Source: Flavobacterium restrictum
GTDB lineage: Bacteria > Bacteroidota > Bacteroidia > Flavobacteriales > Flavobacteriaceae
Assembly (NCBI RefSeq): GCF_007097245.1
Contig: NZ_VJZT01000008.1
Span: 62,001-126,000 of the forward strand
DNA: 64,000 bases
Direction of reading: 5' to 3'
Part shown: piece by piece, positions 17,655 through 27,208 of the stretch
Layout of the letters: each line of letters starts with the position of its first letter
Numbering within the stretch: the first letter of the stretch is position 1
Program-made: the position numbers and the translations under genes
Notes under the pieces: generated by a model
Seen by the model: the letters and a program-made list of their open reading frames with translations, nothing else
Told to the model about the DNA's origin: nothing
Database searches by the model: none

Positions 17655-18659
17655 ATGGAAGAAAATACAACGACTTTAGACATTAGAGCAATCAACGAAA
17701 AAATTGAAAGAGAAAGTGCCTTTATTGACTTACTCACCATGGAAATGAACAAGGTCATTGTGGGTCAAAAACACATGGTCGAACGGTTGTTGATTGGGCT
17801 TTTGGGACAAGGACATATCTTGCTAGAAGGAGTGCCAGGACTGGCCAAAACGTTAGCAATAAACACGCTATCACAAGCCATTCAAGGGTCATTTAGTAGG
17901 ATTCAGTTTACGCCAGATTTATTACCTGCCGATGTGGTAGGAACCATGATTTACAATATTAAAGCCAATGAATTTTCGATAAAAAAAGGACCTGTTTTTG
18001 CCAATTTTGTCCTTGCAGATGAGATTAATCGTGCGCCTGCCAAAGTGCAATCGGCTTTGTTAGAGGCAATGCAGGAAAAGCAAGTAACCATTGGCGATAC
18101 TACCTTTAAATTAGACCGTCCTTTCTTGGTTTTGGCTACTCAAAACCCAATTGAGCAAGAAGGAACCTATCAATTGCCAGAAGCGCAAGTCGATCGTTTT
18201 ATGCTAAAAACGGTTATCGATTATCCTAAAATGGAAGACGAACGATTGGTAATTCGTCAAAATTTGAAAGGAAGTTACGACAAAGTAAATCCAGTTGTTT
18301 CGATAGACCAAATTTTGCGTGCGCAAGAAGCCGTTCGGGAAGTGTACATGGACGAAAAAATTGAAAAATATATACTCGATATTATTTTTGCCACTCGTTA
18401 TCCAGAGAAATATAAATTAGCCGATTTGAAACCATTAATCAGCTTTGGTGCTTCGCCTCGTGGAAGTATCAATTTGGCGAATGCCGCCAAATGTTATGCC
18501 TTTATCAAGCGCCGCGGTTATGTCATTCCAGAGGATGTTCGTGCGGTAGTTCACGATGTATTGCGTCATAGAATTGGGATTACCTATGAAGCCGAAGCCG
18601 AAAACATCTCCTCGGTAGATATCATCAACAAAATCGTAAACGAAATCGAAGTACCGTAA
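17655..18659 (+). CDS. MoxR-family AAA+ ATPase (Bat operon)
   Basis: 334 residues from ATG 17655; an in-frame extension upstream (to 17604) has no family support. The MoxR fold is clear: Walker A GVPGLAKT, RIQFTPDLLPADVVGT, Walker B VLADEINRAPAKVQSALLEA, sensor 1 LATQNPIEQEGTYQLPEAQ, and the C-terminal lid with FGASPRGSINLANAAKCYAF. MoxR proteins act as chaperone-like ATPases with von Willebrand A partners, here DUF58 and BatA/BatB encoded downstream. First gene of the aerotolerance operon. Confidence 0.95.
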   Translation: MEENTTTLDIRAINEKIERESAFIDLLTMEMNKVIVGQKHMVERLLIGLLGQGHILLEGVPGLAKTLAINTLSQAIQGSFSRIQFTPDLLPADVVGTMIYNIKANEFSIKKGPVFANFVLADEINRAPAKVQSALLEAMQEKQVTIGDTTFKLDRPFLVLATQNPIEQEGTYQLPEAQVDRFMLKTVIDYPKMEDERLVIRQNLKGSYDKVNPVVSIDQILRAQEAVREVYMDEKIEKYILDIIFATRYPEKYKLADLKPLISFGASPRGSINLANAAKCYAFIKRRGYVIPEDVRAVVHDVLRHRIGITYEAEAENISSVDIINKIVNEIEVP

Positions 18660-18739
18660 AAAGATTTTAGATTTTAGATGGCTGACTTTAGATTTTTAGA
18701 TCTGAAAGCAACAATCGGTAATCAACAATCAACAATCAA
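18660..18739. repeat. AT-rich AATCAACAATC repeat before the DUF58 gene
   Basis: A run of AGATTTTAG units, then CAATCGGTAATCAACAATCAACAATCAAATG ending at the DUF58 start. AATCGGTAATC (18713-18723) recurs inverted at 19619-19629 after the DUF58 gene. Probably a dispersed intergenic sequence type, not a gene. Confidence 0.45.
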
Positions 18740-19603
18740 ATGGATACAAAAGACCTACTCAAAAAAGTACGCAAAATAGAAATCAAAACCCGAAGATTGA
18801 GCGATCATATTTTCTCGGGCGAATACCATACCTCGTTCAAAGGACGTGGAATGACGTTTAGCGAAGTACGTCAATACCAATATGGTGATGATATTCGTGC
18901 CATAGATTGGAACGTTACCGCCCGCTACAATGAAGCCCACGTAAAGGTTTTTGAGGAAGAGCGCGAACTCACGATGATGCTCATGGTTGATATTTCAGGT
19001 TCGGAAAGTTTTGGGTCGCAAAGCCAATTCAAAAAAGATATTGTTACCGAAATTGCTGCAACAATGGCTTTCTCGGCCACTCAAAACAATGACAAAATAG
19101 GATTAATCCTTTTTTCGGATCAAATCGAATTGTACATTCCTCCCAAAAAAGGACGCTCACACGTGTTGCGAATTATACGAGAATTGATTGAATTTCAACC
19201 CAAAAGCCACCAAACAGATTTGGCACAAGCCTTAAAATTTTTGTCGGGAACGCAAAAGAAAAAAGCAATTGTATTTGTAATTTCTGATTTTATGGCTGCT
19301 GATTATGAGCAAACCTTAAAAATTGCTTCCAAAAAACACGACATTACCGGTATTCGAGTATATGATATTCGGGAAGAAAAAATGCCGAATTTAGGAATGG
19401 TTCCCATGGTCGATGCCGAAACTGGCGAGACAAAACTCATTAATACTGGTTCCAAATCAGTCCGAATGAATTACGAGAAATACTATCACGATAACGTGAC
19501 TTATTTTAAAGAAACGTTTAGCAAATCAGGCTCTGGAGTGGTAAACACTAGAGTAGACGAAAGTTATGTAACTAAATTATTAGGCTATTTTAAATCGCGA
19601 TAG
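18740..19603 (+). CDS. DUF58 (vWA-like) protein of the Bat operon
   Basis: 287 residues, cytoplasmic. The DUF58 signature is present: RQYQYGDDIRAIDWNVTARY near 45-65, a MIDAS-like DISGSESFGSQ near 95, and a second vWA stretch IVFVISDFMAADYEQTL. DUF58 proteins pair with MoxR ATPases and vWA proteins in bacterial stress or assembly complexes. It follows the MoxR gene by 80 bases and precedes the inserted four-helix-bundle gene. Confidence 0.94.
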   Translation: MDTKDLLKKVRKIEIKTRRLSDHIFSGEYHTSFKGRGMTFSEVRQYQYGDDIRAIDWNVTARYNEAHVKVFEEERELTMMLMVDISGSESFGSQSQFKKDIVTEIAATMAFSATQNNDKIGLILFSDQIELYIPPKKGRSHVLRIIRELIEFQPKSHQTDLAQALKFLSGTQKKKAIVFVISDFMAADYEQTLKIASKKHDITGIRVYDIREEKMPNLGMVPMVDAETGETKLINTGSKSVRMNYEKYYHDNVTYFKETFSKSGSGVVNTRVDESYVTKLLGYFKSR

Positions 19604-19691
19604 GGATTTTAGATTGAAGATTACCGATTAGTGATTGCAGATTTAGTTGGAATAATAACTTTGATTTTGACAATAAAAAAGAGATACATGA

Positions 19692-20054
19692 ATGAATAAA
19701 GCAGAGCTTGAAAACAGATTAATTGATTTTGCAGCAATGATTATAAATGAAGCAACTAATTTTGAAAAAAATTATGCAGGAAATCATTTAGCAGGTCAAA
19801 TTATAAGATCTGGAACTTCACCAGCATTAAATTATGGAGAAGCACAAAGTGCAGAAAGTACCAAAGATTTTATTCATAAAATGGGGATTTGTCTTAAAGA
19901 ATTAAGAGAAAGCCTTGTTTGTTTGAAGATTATTGAAAAAGCTAATTTAACATCTAATTTAATCAGTTTGTCACTTTCAAAAAAAGAAGCAAATGAGTTA
20001 ATTTCCATTTTTGTTTCGAGTATTAAAACTGCGAAAGCAAATCAAAATAAATAG
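19692..20054 (+). CDS. Four-helix-bundle (S23/23S rRNA intervening-sequence-like) protein
   Basis: 120 residues of four amphipathic helices with the family pattern RLIDFAAMIINEATNF, AGQIIRSGTSPALNYGEAQS (the conserved R-S-...-N-Y-x-E-A) and LKELRESLVCLKIIEKA. Relatives are encoded in 23S rRNA intervening sequences and, as Avd, in diversity-generating retroelements; many are free-standing with unknown function. Here it interrupts the Bat operon between DUF58 and the 541-residue gene. Inverted AATCACTAATCG copies flank it at 19625-19636 and 20106-20117. It is more AT-rich than its neighbours and is probably a late insertion. Confidence 0.88.
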   Translation: MNKAELENRLIDFAAMIINEATNFEKNYAGNHLAGQIIRSGTSPALNYGEAQSAESTKDFIHKMGICLKELRESLVCLKIIEKANLTSNLISLSLSKKEANELISIFVSSIKTAKANQNK

Positions 20055-20158
20055 AATAAAAAAGTTTAAAACAATCTAAAGTCAACAGTTTCGCAAGCCA
20101 TCTGAAATCACTAATCGCTAATCAGCAATCTAAAATAAATAGTTTTCAATACTAAACA

Positions 20159-21784
20159 ATGAAAAAAATAATACTCTTATTTCTCCTCTTTTCCACTGCC
20201 ATTTTTGCACAACAAAAAGTAGCAACCAGCATTGACACGACCAAAAATAAGATTGGAGCCGAGTTCAAACTGACCTTAAAAACCGAAGTTGAGGCCAAAA
20301 CCAAAGTGGTTTTCCCTAAACTAAAAAACATAGGGGCACTAGAAGTAATTGCCTCCTACCCCATTGATACTGTTAAAAAAAATGATCGTATCGAATTAAT
20401 CAAAAAATACGGATTGACCCAATTTGATTCCGGGAAATACACCATTCCGAGCATCAAAATTTTGATTGACAAAAAAGAATATTTATCGGATTCAATCCAA
20501 GTTGAAGTAGCGAATGTTCCTGTCGATACTTTGAAACAAAAAATGTACGACATCAAAGACATTGTAAAAACCGAGGATACTATAGGCGATTGGTGGAAAT
20601 ACCTTTTGGCTCTTGTACTCCTTTCTGGCATTGGTGCTTTGGTGTATTGGTACGTTAAAAAACAACAAAAGAAAAAAATTGAGGAGGAAATCTATAAAAC
20701 GCCTATAGAAAAAGCCACCAGTTTATTGAATACTTTAGAGAAAAAAGAACTTTGGCAAAAAGGCGAAATAAAAGAATATTACAGTGAATTGACCAATATT
20801 GCTCGAAATTATATCGAGGAAGCTATTGACATTCCCGCCATGGAAAGCACCACATCCGAGTTGATATTGGGCTTAAAAGCCGCCTCTGTCAAAAAGAAAA
20901 TGACGCTAACGCAGGAAACAATTTCGAATTTAGAGCGCGTTTTGAAACAAGCCGATTTAGTAAAATTTGCCAAATCAAAACCCCTAGACTTTGAAATAAC
21001 CGAGGATAGAAACAAGATTCAAAAAGCAATTTTAACCTTGGATAATGCCATTCCTGTAGCAATTGTAGCCGAAGAAGATAGCATTTTGAACGAAGCCCAA
21101 CGACAAAACCAACTTAAATTGCAATTGCAAAAAAAGAGAAAAGACCGCATTATAACTACTGCGGGAATTGTTTTTGGAGTCATAGTAGGATTGTTTGCCT
21201 TTTTTGTAGTGACCAAGGGATTTGATTATGTAAAAGATACTATTCTAGGACATCCTACCAAAGAGTTATTAGAAGGCGAATGGGTAAAAAGTGAATACGG
21301 AAATCCAGGCATTATCATAGAAACGCCCAAAGTACTTCAACGAATCGATTTGTCTAAATCGCTTCCCAAAGAAGGCATGGCTTTGATCAAAGAAATGCAA
21401 TCTTTTGCTTACGGCAGTTTTCTGGATAATTTTTATTTAATGGTCTCCACCTACAGTTTTAAGGAGGGAACTACCATTGATTTGTCTAAATCGCTTGACG
21501 GATCTATAAAAATGATGGAGTTGCAAGGCGGTCAAAACATGATTGTCAAACAAGAAGATTTTGAGACCAAAGAAGGCTTGAAAGGCATTAAAGGATACGG
21601 CAGCTTTTCGAAAATTGATGCCATTACCCAAACAAGCACCAAGATATATTACGAAATCCTTTTGTTTAGTCAAAATGGTGGTTTGCAACAAATCATGCTA
21701 CTTCACGAAGAAGGCGATTTGTATGCAAATGAAGTATCAGAACGAGTGTTGAACTCTGTCGAACTAAAACAAGTGAGTAACTAA
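20159..21784 (+). CDS. Bat-operon membrane protein with BatD-like N-terminus
   Basis: 541 residues. A signal peptide (ILLFLLFSTAIFAQ) is followed by a beta-rich periplasmic part (~20-140) that resembles the start of BatD/oxygen-tolerance proteins. A transmembrane segment (~150-168, YLLALVLLSGIGALVYWY), a helical cytoplasmic domain (~180-310), a second transmembrane segment (~330-352, GIVFGVIVGLFAFFVVT) and a C-terminal globular domain (~360-541) follow. It is an expected companion of flavobacterial Bat operons. The stop overlaps the BatA start by one base (TAATGG), so translation is probably coupled. Confidence 0.75.
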   Translation: MKKIILLFLLFSTAIFAQQKVATSIDTTKNKIGAEFKLTLKTEVEAKTKVVFPKLKNIGALEVIASYPIDTVKKNDRIELIKKYGLTQFDSGKYTIPSIKILIDKKEYLSDSIQVEVANVPVDTLKQKMYDIKDIVKTEDTIGDWWKYLLALVLLSGIGALVYWYVKKQQKKKIEEEIYKTPIEKATSLLNTLEKKELWQKGEIKEYYSELTNIARNYIEEAIDIPAMESTTSELILGLKAASVKKKMTLTQETISNLERVLKQADLVKFAKSKPLDFEITEDRNKIQKAILTLDNAIPVAIVAEEDSILNEAQRQNQLKLQLQKKRKDRIITTAGIVFGVIVGLFAFFVVTKGFDYVKDTILGHPTKELLEGEWVKSEYGNPGIIIETPKVLQRIDLSKSLPKEGMALIKEMQSFAYGSFLDNFYLMVSTYSFKEGTTIDLSKSLDGSIKMMELQGGQNMIVKQEDFETKEGLKGIKGYGSFSKIDAITQTSTKIYYEILLFSQNGGLQQIMLLHEEGDLYANEVSERVLNSVELKQVSN

Positions 21785-22785
21785 TGGAAAAAATAACGTT
21801 CTTAAACCCTGAATTTTTTTGGTTATTTCTTCTGATTCCAATAGCAATTGCCTGGTTATTTTGGAAAAAAAACCAACAATCGGCTACCTTAAAAATGAGT
21901 TCTTTGAAAGGATTTAAAGGTGCCGATACTGGAATTGCAAAACTAAAACCTTTTCTAAACGTGTTTAGAATCCTGGCTTTGTGCTCCTTAATTATAGCCA
22001 TGGCAAGACCTAGAACCGTTGATGTAAGCAATAAAACCAAAACAACCAAAGGAATTGATATTGTTATGGCAGTCGACGTTTCTGGAAGTATGCTCGCCAA
22101 AGATTTGAAACCCAACAGAATGGAAGCGCTAAAAAGAGTCGCTGGCGATTTTGTAGAGCAACGACCCAATGACCGAATTGGACTTGTTGTCTACGCCTCC
22201 GAAGCCTATACCAAAACACCCGTTACTAGCGACAAAGCCATTGTTGAAGAAGCCATAAAAAGCATTAAATACGACACATTTTTGCAAGACGGAACCGGAA
22301 TAGGAATGGGATTGGCCACCGCAGTCAACCGTTTAAAAAGTAGTAAAGCCAAAAGCAAAGTCATTATTTTGATGACTGATGGTGTCAATAACGCAGGTTT
22401 TATTGAGCCTGAAACCGCCGCCGACATCGCCAAACAATACGGTATAAAAGTATATACAATAGGAATTGGGACAAACGGAATGGCCGAATCTCCTTATGCA
22501 CAAGCTCCTAATGACGAAATTCTTTTTCAAATGATGAAAGTAGAAATCGACGAAAAATTAATGCAAAATATTGCTCAAAAAACCGATGGTAAATATTTTA
22601 GAGCCACCAGCAACGATAAATTAGCCCAAATATACAGCGAAATTAACAAGCTAGAAACCACCGAAATCGAAGAGTTAAAATTCTATGATTATGACGAAAT
22701 GTTTAGACCTTTTGTTTGGCTTGCCGGATTTTTGCTCTTGCTAGAAATAGGATTGCGCAACACCGTTTTTAGAAGCTTTATCTAG
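21784..22785 (+). CDS. batA: BatA, vWA-domain membrane protein
   Basis: 333 residues. N-terminal membrane segments (~5-25 and ~62-75) and a C-terminal one (~308-325) flank a von Willebrand A domain with the full MIDAS set: DVSGSML at ~98, a Thr in TFLQDGTGIG and Asp in LMTDGVNNAGF. BatA is the membrane-anchored vWA subunit of the Bacteroides aerotolerance system, expected to work with the MoxR ATPase. It starts on the last base of the previous stop codon and is followed by BatB after ~40 bases. Confidence 0.94.
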   Translation: MEKITFLNPEFFWLFLLIPIAIAWLFWKKNQQSATLKMSSLKGFKGADTGIAKLKPFLNVFRILALCSLIIAMARPRTVDVSNKTKTTKGIDIVMAVDVSGSMLAKDLKPNRMEALKRVAGDFVEQRPNDRIGLVVYASEAYTKTPVTSDKAIVEEAIKSIKYDTFLQDGTGIGMGLATAVNRLKSSKAKSKVIILMTDGVNNAGFIEPETAADIAKQYGIKVYTIGIGTNGMAESPYAQAPNDEILFQMMKVEIDEKLMQNIAQKTDGKYFRATSNDKLAQIYSEINKLETTEIEELKFYDYDEMFRPFVWLAGFLLLLEIGLRNTVFRSFI

Positions 22786-22824
22786 AAAAAAAAATATTAT
22801 TTGCTTTTTGTTATTTAAAAAAAT

Positions 22825-23859
22825 ATGGAATTAGACGAAAAAAAATATTTATACCTCTTATTTATACTACCCATTTTGGTGGTGCTTTACCTCGTCAATT
22901 TATATTGGAAACGAAAAAAGCAACGCGAATTTGGAGATCTCGAAATGGTCAAAAAGTTAAGTCCTGAAAGCTCGACTTTTAAACCCGTTTTGAAATTAAT
23001 CGTCCTGCTGTTAGCCATGACGGGATTGATTTTAGGATTAGTAAATCCAAAAATAGGCACCAAAATGGAAACCGTAAAACGAGAAGGAATTGATATTGTT
23101 TTTGCAATAGATGTCTCTAAAAGTATGCTTGCCGAGGATGTGGCGCCAAGTCGTTTAGAAAAAAGCAAACAACTTGTTTCAAAAATAATCAGTCAATTGG
23201 GTAGCGATCGCATAGGAATCGTAGCCTATGCAGGAAGTGCATTCCCCGTTTTGCCCATCACGAGCGATTATAGCGTGGCCAAAATGTTTTTGCAAAGCAT
23301 GAATACCGAAATGGTTTCCTCACAAGGAACTTCACTCGATGACGCCATAAAATTGTCTGCGACTTATTTTGACGAAAAAAGCAAAACAAGTAAATTACTA
23401 ATTATGATTTCGGATGGTGAGGATCACTCCGAAGGTGCCGAAGTCGCTGCCGAAGATGCCAACAAAATAGGAATGAAAATCATTACCATTGGGGTAGGAA
23501 CCGAAAAAGGAGGCACAATCCCGTTCCGAAAAAACGGGATAATAGACAGTTTTCAGCGCGACAACAACAACCAAGTGGTCGTTACTAAATTGAACGAAGC
23601 CAGTTTGACCGCTATTGCAAAAGCAACTAAAGGCGGTTATGTAAATGGAAATAATACCAAAGAAGTTTTAGAATACATAAAAAACGCTTTAAATAACATT
23701 CAAAAAACCGAATTTGACGCCACCGAAATGGCCGATTTTCAATCTCAATTTCAATGGTTTTTAGGCATTGCTTTTGTGCTATTGTTCCTAGACGTTTTTC
23801 TATTGGAACTAAAAACAAGCTGGGTAAATAAACTGAATTTGTTTAACGAGAATAAATAA
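22825..23859 (+). CDS. batB: BatB, vWA-domain membrane protein
   Basis: 344 residues with the same plan as BatA: two N-terminal hydrophobic segments (~8-26, ~57-72), a vWA domain with MIDAS DVSKSML (~97), the Thr in SSQGTSLDDAIKL and Asp in MISDGEDHSEGAE, and a C-terminal membrane segment (~308-325). Second vWA component of the Bat system. BatA and BatB are clear paralogues, probably an old duplication. Confidence 0.94.
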   Translation: MELDEKKYLYLLFILPILVVLYLVNLYWKRKKQREFGDLEMVKKLSPESSTFKPVLKLIVLLLAMTGLILGLVNPKIGTKMETVKREGIDIVFAIDVSKSMLAEDVAPSRLEKSKQLVSKIISQLGSDRIGIVAYAGSAFPVLPITSDYSVAKMFLQSMNTEMVSSQGTSLDDAIKLSATYFDEKSKTSKLLIMISDGEDHSEGAEVAAEDANKIGMKIITIGVGTEKGGTIPFRKNGIIDSFQRDNNNQVVVTKLNEASLTAIAKATKGGYVNGNNTKEVLEYIKNALNNIQKTEFDATEMADFQSQFQWFLGIAFVLLFLDVFLLELKTSWVNKLNLFNENK

Positions 23860-23910
23860 AACAGGAAGAATATCAGGAGTTTGCCTAAATTTTTACCTTT
23901 AAAAAACAAA

Positions 23911-24663
23911 ATGAAAAACCTATTTTTATACTTACTATTGCTGCTTTCTTTTGTTGTAAACGCACAACAAAGAGACAAAGTGTTGCCAAAAGCAAATGCG
24001 CAATATGGCGAAAATAAATTTGTAGATGCCGAGGCAAATTATCGAATTTCACAATCAAAATTCCCCAATAGAACCGTAGCACCTTATAATTTAGGAAATG
24101 CCATCTACAAGCAAAACCAAGTCTCGGAAGCTAAATTTGCCTACATCGAAGCCTTGCGAAAAGTAAAATCAAAAACTCAAAAGTATAAAGTGTACCACAA
24201 TTTAGGGAATGCTTTTATGAAAGAAAAAAACTATTCAGCTGCGGTAGAATCCTATAAAAATGCCTTACGCAACAATCCATCGGATGAGGAAACACGCTAC
24301 AATTATGCTTTGGCCAAAAAAATGCTAAAAGAAAATCCGCCGAAGAATGATAAAAATAAGGATAAAAACAAAGACAAGAATAAAGATAAAAAGGACGACA
24401 AGAAGGACGGCGATAAAAACAAGAAAGACGATAAAAAAGACGGTGACAAGGACAAAAAAGACGATAAGAAGGACGGCGATAAAAACAAGAATCAGGGCAA
24501 TCCTAACGATCAAGGGCAACCAAAACCAGCACCTGGAGGAATATCTAAACAACGGTTAGAAAACCTATTGGATGCGGTGAACAACGAGGAAAAGAAAGTT
24601 CAAGATAAAATAAATGCCAACAAAGTAAAAGGAAAACCAGTAAAAACCGAAAAAGATTGGTAA
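23911..24663 (+). CDS. batC: BatC, TPR protein with a long Lys/Asp repeat tail
   Basis: 250 residues from ATG 23911, which gives a signal peptide (NLFLYLLLLLSFVVNAQQ); an in-frame TTG at 23881 is less likely. Tetratricopeptide repeats lie at ~35-145 (FPNRTVAPYNLGNAIYKQNQ, then YKVYHNLGNAFMKEKNYSAA). From ~155 to ~200 the protein is almost only Lys, Asp and Asn (KDKNKDKNKDKKDDKKDGDK repeated), encoded by imperfect 12- to 36-base DNA repeats at 24347-24492. The C-terminal helix follows. BatC is the periplasmic TPR subunit of the system. Confidence 0.9.
   Translation: MKNLFLYLLLLLSFVVNAQQRDKVLPKANAQYGENKFVDAEANYRISQSKFPNRTVAPYNLGNAIYKQNQVSEAKFAYIEALRKVKSKTQKYKVYHNLGNAFMKEKNYSAAVESYKNALRNNPSDEETRYNYALAKKMLKENPPKNDKNKDKNKDKNKDKKDDKKDGDKNKKDDKKDGDKDKKDDKKDGDKNKNQGNPNDQGQPKPAPGGISKQRLENLLDAVNNEEKKVQDKINANKVKGKPVKTEKDW
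24347..24492 (+). repeat. Lys/Asp-coding tandem repeat inside batC
   Basis: Imperfect tandem units based on GATAAAAACAAG and AAAGACGATAAAAAAGACGG(T/C)GA. The unit spelling GGCGATAAAAACAAG recurs about 75 bases apart. It codes for the charged tail and is prone to length change by slippage or unequal crossing-over. Confidence 0.8.
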
Positions 24664-24683
24664 TTCAATTCAATTTTCTACAA

Positions 24684-26432
24684 ATGAAAAAGTGTATTAT
24701 AGCATTCGTTTTAATCATCAGCAGCTCCCTTTGTGCTCAAGTTCAATTTGAGGCCAAAGTAAGCAAAACAACGCTAGGATTAAACGAACGACTTCGTATT
24801 GATTTTATAATGAATGTCGATGGCGACAATTTTAACCAACCCAATTTTGAAGGCTTTAGAATCATTGCAGGGCCAAGCCAGCAAGTGAGTCAATCGTGGG
24901 TAAATGGGCGCAGTTCGTTCGAGAAAATATATTCGTATTTTTTGCTTCCTAATCAAAAAGGGACGCTGGTTATCAAGCAAGCCACCATTGAATTTAATGG
25001 TCAAATTTATAAAACATCGCCCATAAGAGTTACCGTGACTGCTGCAACAGAGCAACCTCGTGACCCTAATGATCCTCAAATCAATGCCGATGATAATTTG
25101 TATCTCGTTGCCGATATTTCTAAAACAAATCCGTACATCAATGAACCCATTACGGTGGTTTATAAACTGTATTTTGCCAATATTGGGATTTCGAACTTTA
25201 GAGAATTAAACAAACCTACATACAATGACTTTTGGAGTCAAAGCATTGATATCAAGCAACCTGTTGTAGAAGAAGGGATGTTCAAGGGACAAAATTACCG
25301 TTATATTGTTTTGAAAAAAACAGTTTTGTACCCTCAAAAATCAGGTAAATTAACCCTAGAACCGCTCTCCCTAGATATTGATGTACAATTGCCGAGCAAT
25401 CGTAGAGACATTTTTGGTAGAATGATGGTAACTGAAACCAGCAAAAAAGTTTCGGCTGGTGCCAAAACCATCCAAGTAAAAGCCTTACCCGAAGCAGGAA
25501 AACCGGAAGATTTTTCGGGAGCCGTTGGTAATTTTGATTTCAAAGTTACGCCAACCAAAACCAGCTTAAAAAACGGCGAAAGTCTGGATTTAGTAGTAAG
25601 TGTTCTGGGCAAAGGAAACCTCAAACTATTCACTTTACCCAAGCCAGAAGTGCCAAATGCACTTGAAATGTACGATCCCGTTCACAACGAGCAAGTCAAT
25701 ACACCGCTGACTGGAATGGCTGGAAAAATCTCGGATAGTTACACCATTATACCGCAGTTCAAGGGCAATTATCCTATAAAAGCAATGCGATTTTCGTATT
25801 TTGATTTGGGGTCTGGAACCTATAAAACCATTACGTCGCCTGAAATTATGATTGCCGTTCTCGACGGTCCAACCCCTACAGATGCGGTGGCGACAACGGG
25901 TTCAAACAAAAACAAAATCACCGCTACGGAACAGTTTAAATACATTAAGTTAAAAAACAATCCTATCGATTTGCAACAAGAAGATTTTTTTGAATCCAAT
26001 TTGTTTTACGGATTGTTGTTTTTTCCTTTTTTGATGTTGCCTTTGATAGTGATTTTCAAAAAGAAAAAAGAAGCCATCGACGGCGATATTACTGGAAATA
26101 GAATCAAAAGAAACAACCGTTTAGCCAAGAAATATTTATCGGAAGCCAAGAAACAACTGCTCAACAAAGAGCTTTTTTATATCGCTCTCGAAAAAGCGAT
26201 GCACAATTTCCTGAAAGCGAAACTGCACATCGAAACCTCCGAAATGAGTAAGGACAACATTCAAGAATTATTATTGTCTCGAAATGCCAACTCGGATACC
26301 GTTCAAGATTTTATTGCACTGACCGAAAACTGCGAAATTGCTCGCTACGCACCCGCATCGAGCACCGCCATTCAGCAGGATTTTGACAAAGCAGTTACGA
26401 TTATTTCAGCATTAGAAAAACAAATTCAATAG
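24684..26432 (+). CDS. batD: BatD, oxygen-tolerance protein
   Basis: 582 residues from ATG 24684, which gives a signal peptide (CIIAFVLIISSSLCAQ). The BatD family pattern follows: VQFEAKVSKTTLGLNERLRI, GPSQQVSQSWVNGRSS and ATIEFNGQIYKTSPIRV, then two further beta domains, one transmembrane segment at ~440-460 (LFYGLLFFPFLMLPLIVIF) and a helical cytoplasmic end. It is the large periplasmic-facing member of the Bat complex. It follows batC by 20 bases. Confidence 0.94.
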   Translation: MKKCIIAFVLIISSSLCAQVQFEAKVSKTTLGLNERLRIDFIMNVDGDNFNQPNFEGFRIIAGPSQQVSQSWVNGRSSFEKIYSYFLLPNQKGTLVIKQATIEFNGQIYKTSPIRVTVTAATEQPRDPNDPQINADDNLYLVADISKTNPYINEPITVVYKLYFANIGISNFRELNKPTYNDFWSQSIDIKQPVVEEGMFKGQNYRYIVLKKTVLYPQKSGKLTLEPLSLDIDVQLPSNRRDIFGRMMVTETSKKVSAGAKTIQVKALPEAGKPEDFSGAVGNFDFKVTPTKTSLKNGESLDLVVSVLGKGNLKLFTLPKPEVPNALEMYDPVHNEQVNTPLTGMAGKISDSYTIIPQFKGNYPIKAMRFSYFDLGSGTYKTITSPEIMIAVLDGPTPTDAVATTGSNKNKITATEQFKYIKLKNNPIDLQQEDFFESNLFYGLLFFPFLMLPLIVIFKKKKEAIDGDITGNRIKRNNRLAKKYLSEAKKQLLNKELFYIALEKAMHNFLKAKLHIETSEMSKDNIQELLLSRNANSDTVQDFIALTENCEIARYAPASSTAIQQDFDKAVTIISALEKQIQ

Positions 26433-26461
26433 CCGTTGCTACCATTGATACTTAAAACCAA

Positions 26462-27208
26462 ATGAAAAATATAGTCTATCTATTTTTACTAATTACGTCC
26501 CTAATCTTTGCTCAAAATGGCTTTGAAACTGGAAACGATTTTTATAAAAAAGCACAATACGACAAAGCGATTGTTGCCTATGAAAAGGTGTTGCAAACGG
26601 ACAAAAAACAATCTGTGGAGTTGTATTTTAATTTGGGCAATTGCTATTACAAACTCAATAAAGTCGCACCAGCAATTTACAATTACGAGAAAGCATTGGT
26701 ACTAAATCCAAATGACAAAGAAACGCTAAACAACTTGAAATTTGCTCAAAAAAAGACCATCGATGAGATCAAAGTAATTCCTAAAGTAGGTTTTGGAAAA
26801 CTGGTTCGTGATTTTACAGGAACCCACACTTACAACACTTGGGCGTGGATATCGGTTGGTTTTGCGCTGTTTTTCTTGGTATTTTTCTTGGGGTATTATT
26901 TTACACAAGCAGCTGTTTACAAGCGCATATTCTTTTTTGGAATGTTTGTTTTATTGTTTTTAATACTCATAAGTGTAACGGCAGCATTTTTTGAAAAAAG
27001 CCATTTCGATTTAGAAAAACCCGCCATTGTTTTTGCCGAAAGTACGGAGGTAAAAAGCGAACCTCAAAAAGCAAATCCCGCTATTTTTATCCTGCACGAA
27101 GGAACTAAAGTCTATGTATTGCAAAGTTTAGACAATTGGAAAAAAGTACAACTCACCGATGGCAGCGAGGGTTGGATAGAAAATAGTGCTATAAAAGAGG
27201 TGAAATAG
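26462..27208 (+). CDS. batE: BatE, TPR plus SH3-domain membrane protein
   Basis: 248 residues. Signal peptide (IVYLFLLITSLIFAQ), two to three TPR units (~20-95, FNLGNCYYKLNKVAPAIYNY), two transmembrane segments (~123-143 and ~152-172), and a bacterial SH3-like domain at the end (~185-246, AKVYVLQSLDNWKKVQL-type with DGSEGWIENSAI). This is the standard BatE architecture and the last gene of the operon. An ~100-base AT-rich gap with no clear terminator follows. Confidence 0.92.
   Translation: MKNIVYLFLLITSLIFAQNGFETGNDFYKKAQYDKAIVAYEKVLQTDKKQSVELYFNLGNCYYKLNKVAPAIYNYEKALVLNPNDKETLNNLKFAQKKTIDEIKVIPKVGFGKLVRDFTGTHTYNTWAWISVGFALFFLVFFLGYYFTQAAVYKRIFFFGMFVLLFLILISVTAAFFEKSHFDLEKPAIVFAESTEVKSEPQKANPAIFILHEGTKVYVLQSLDNWKKVQLTDGSEGWIENSAIKEVK

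Noticed and set aside
24347..24492. CRISPR-like spaced repeats
   Set aside because: Units are contiguous, imperfect and in-frame in batC, without unique spacers; no cas genes occur in the window.
24303..24559. Open frames on both strands within the batC repeat
   Set aside because: They follow from the biased AAA/GAC/GAT repeat; the batC frame has the signal peptide, TPRs and position in the operon.
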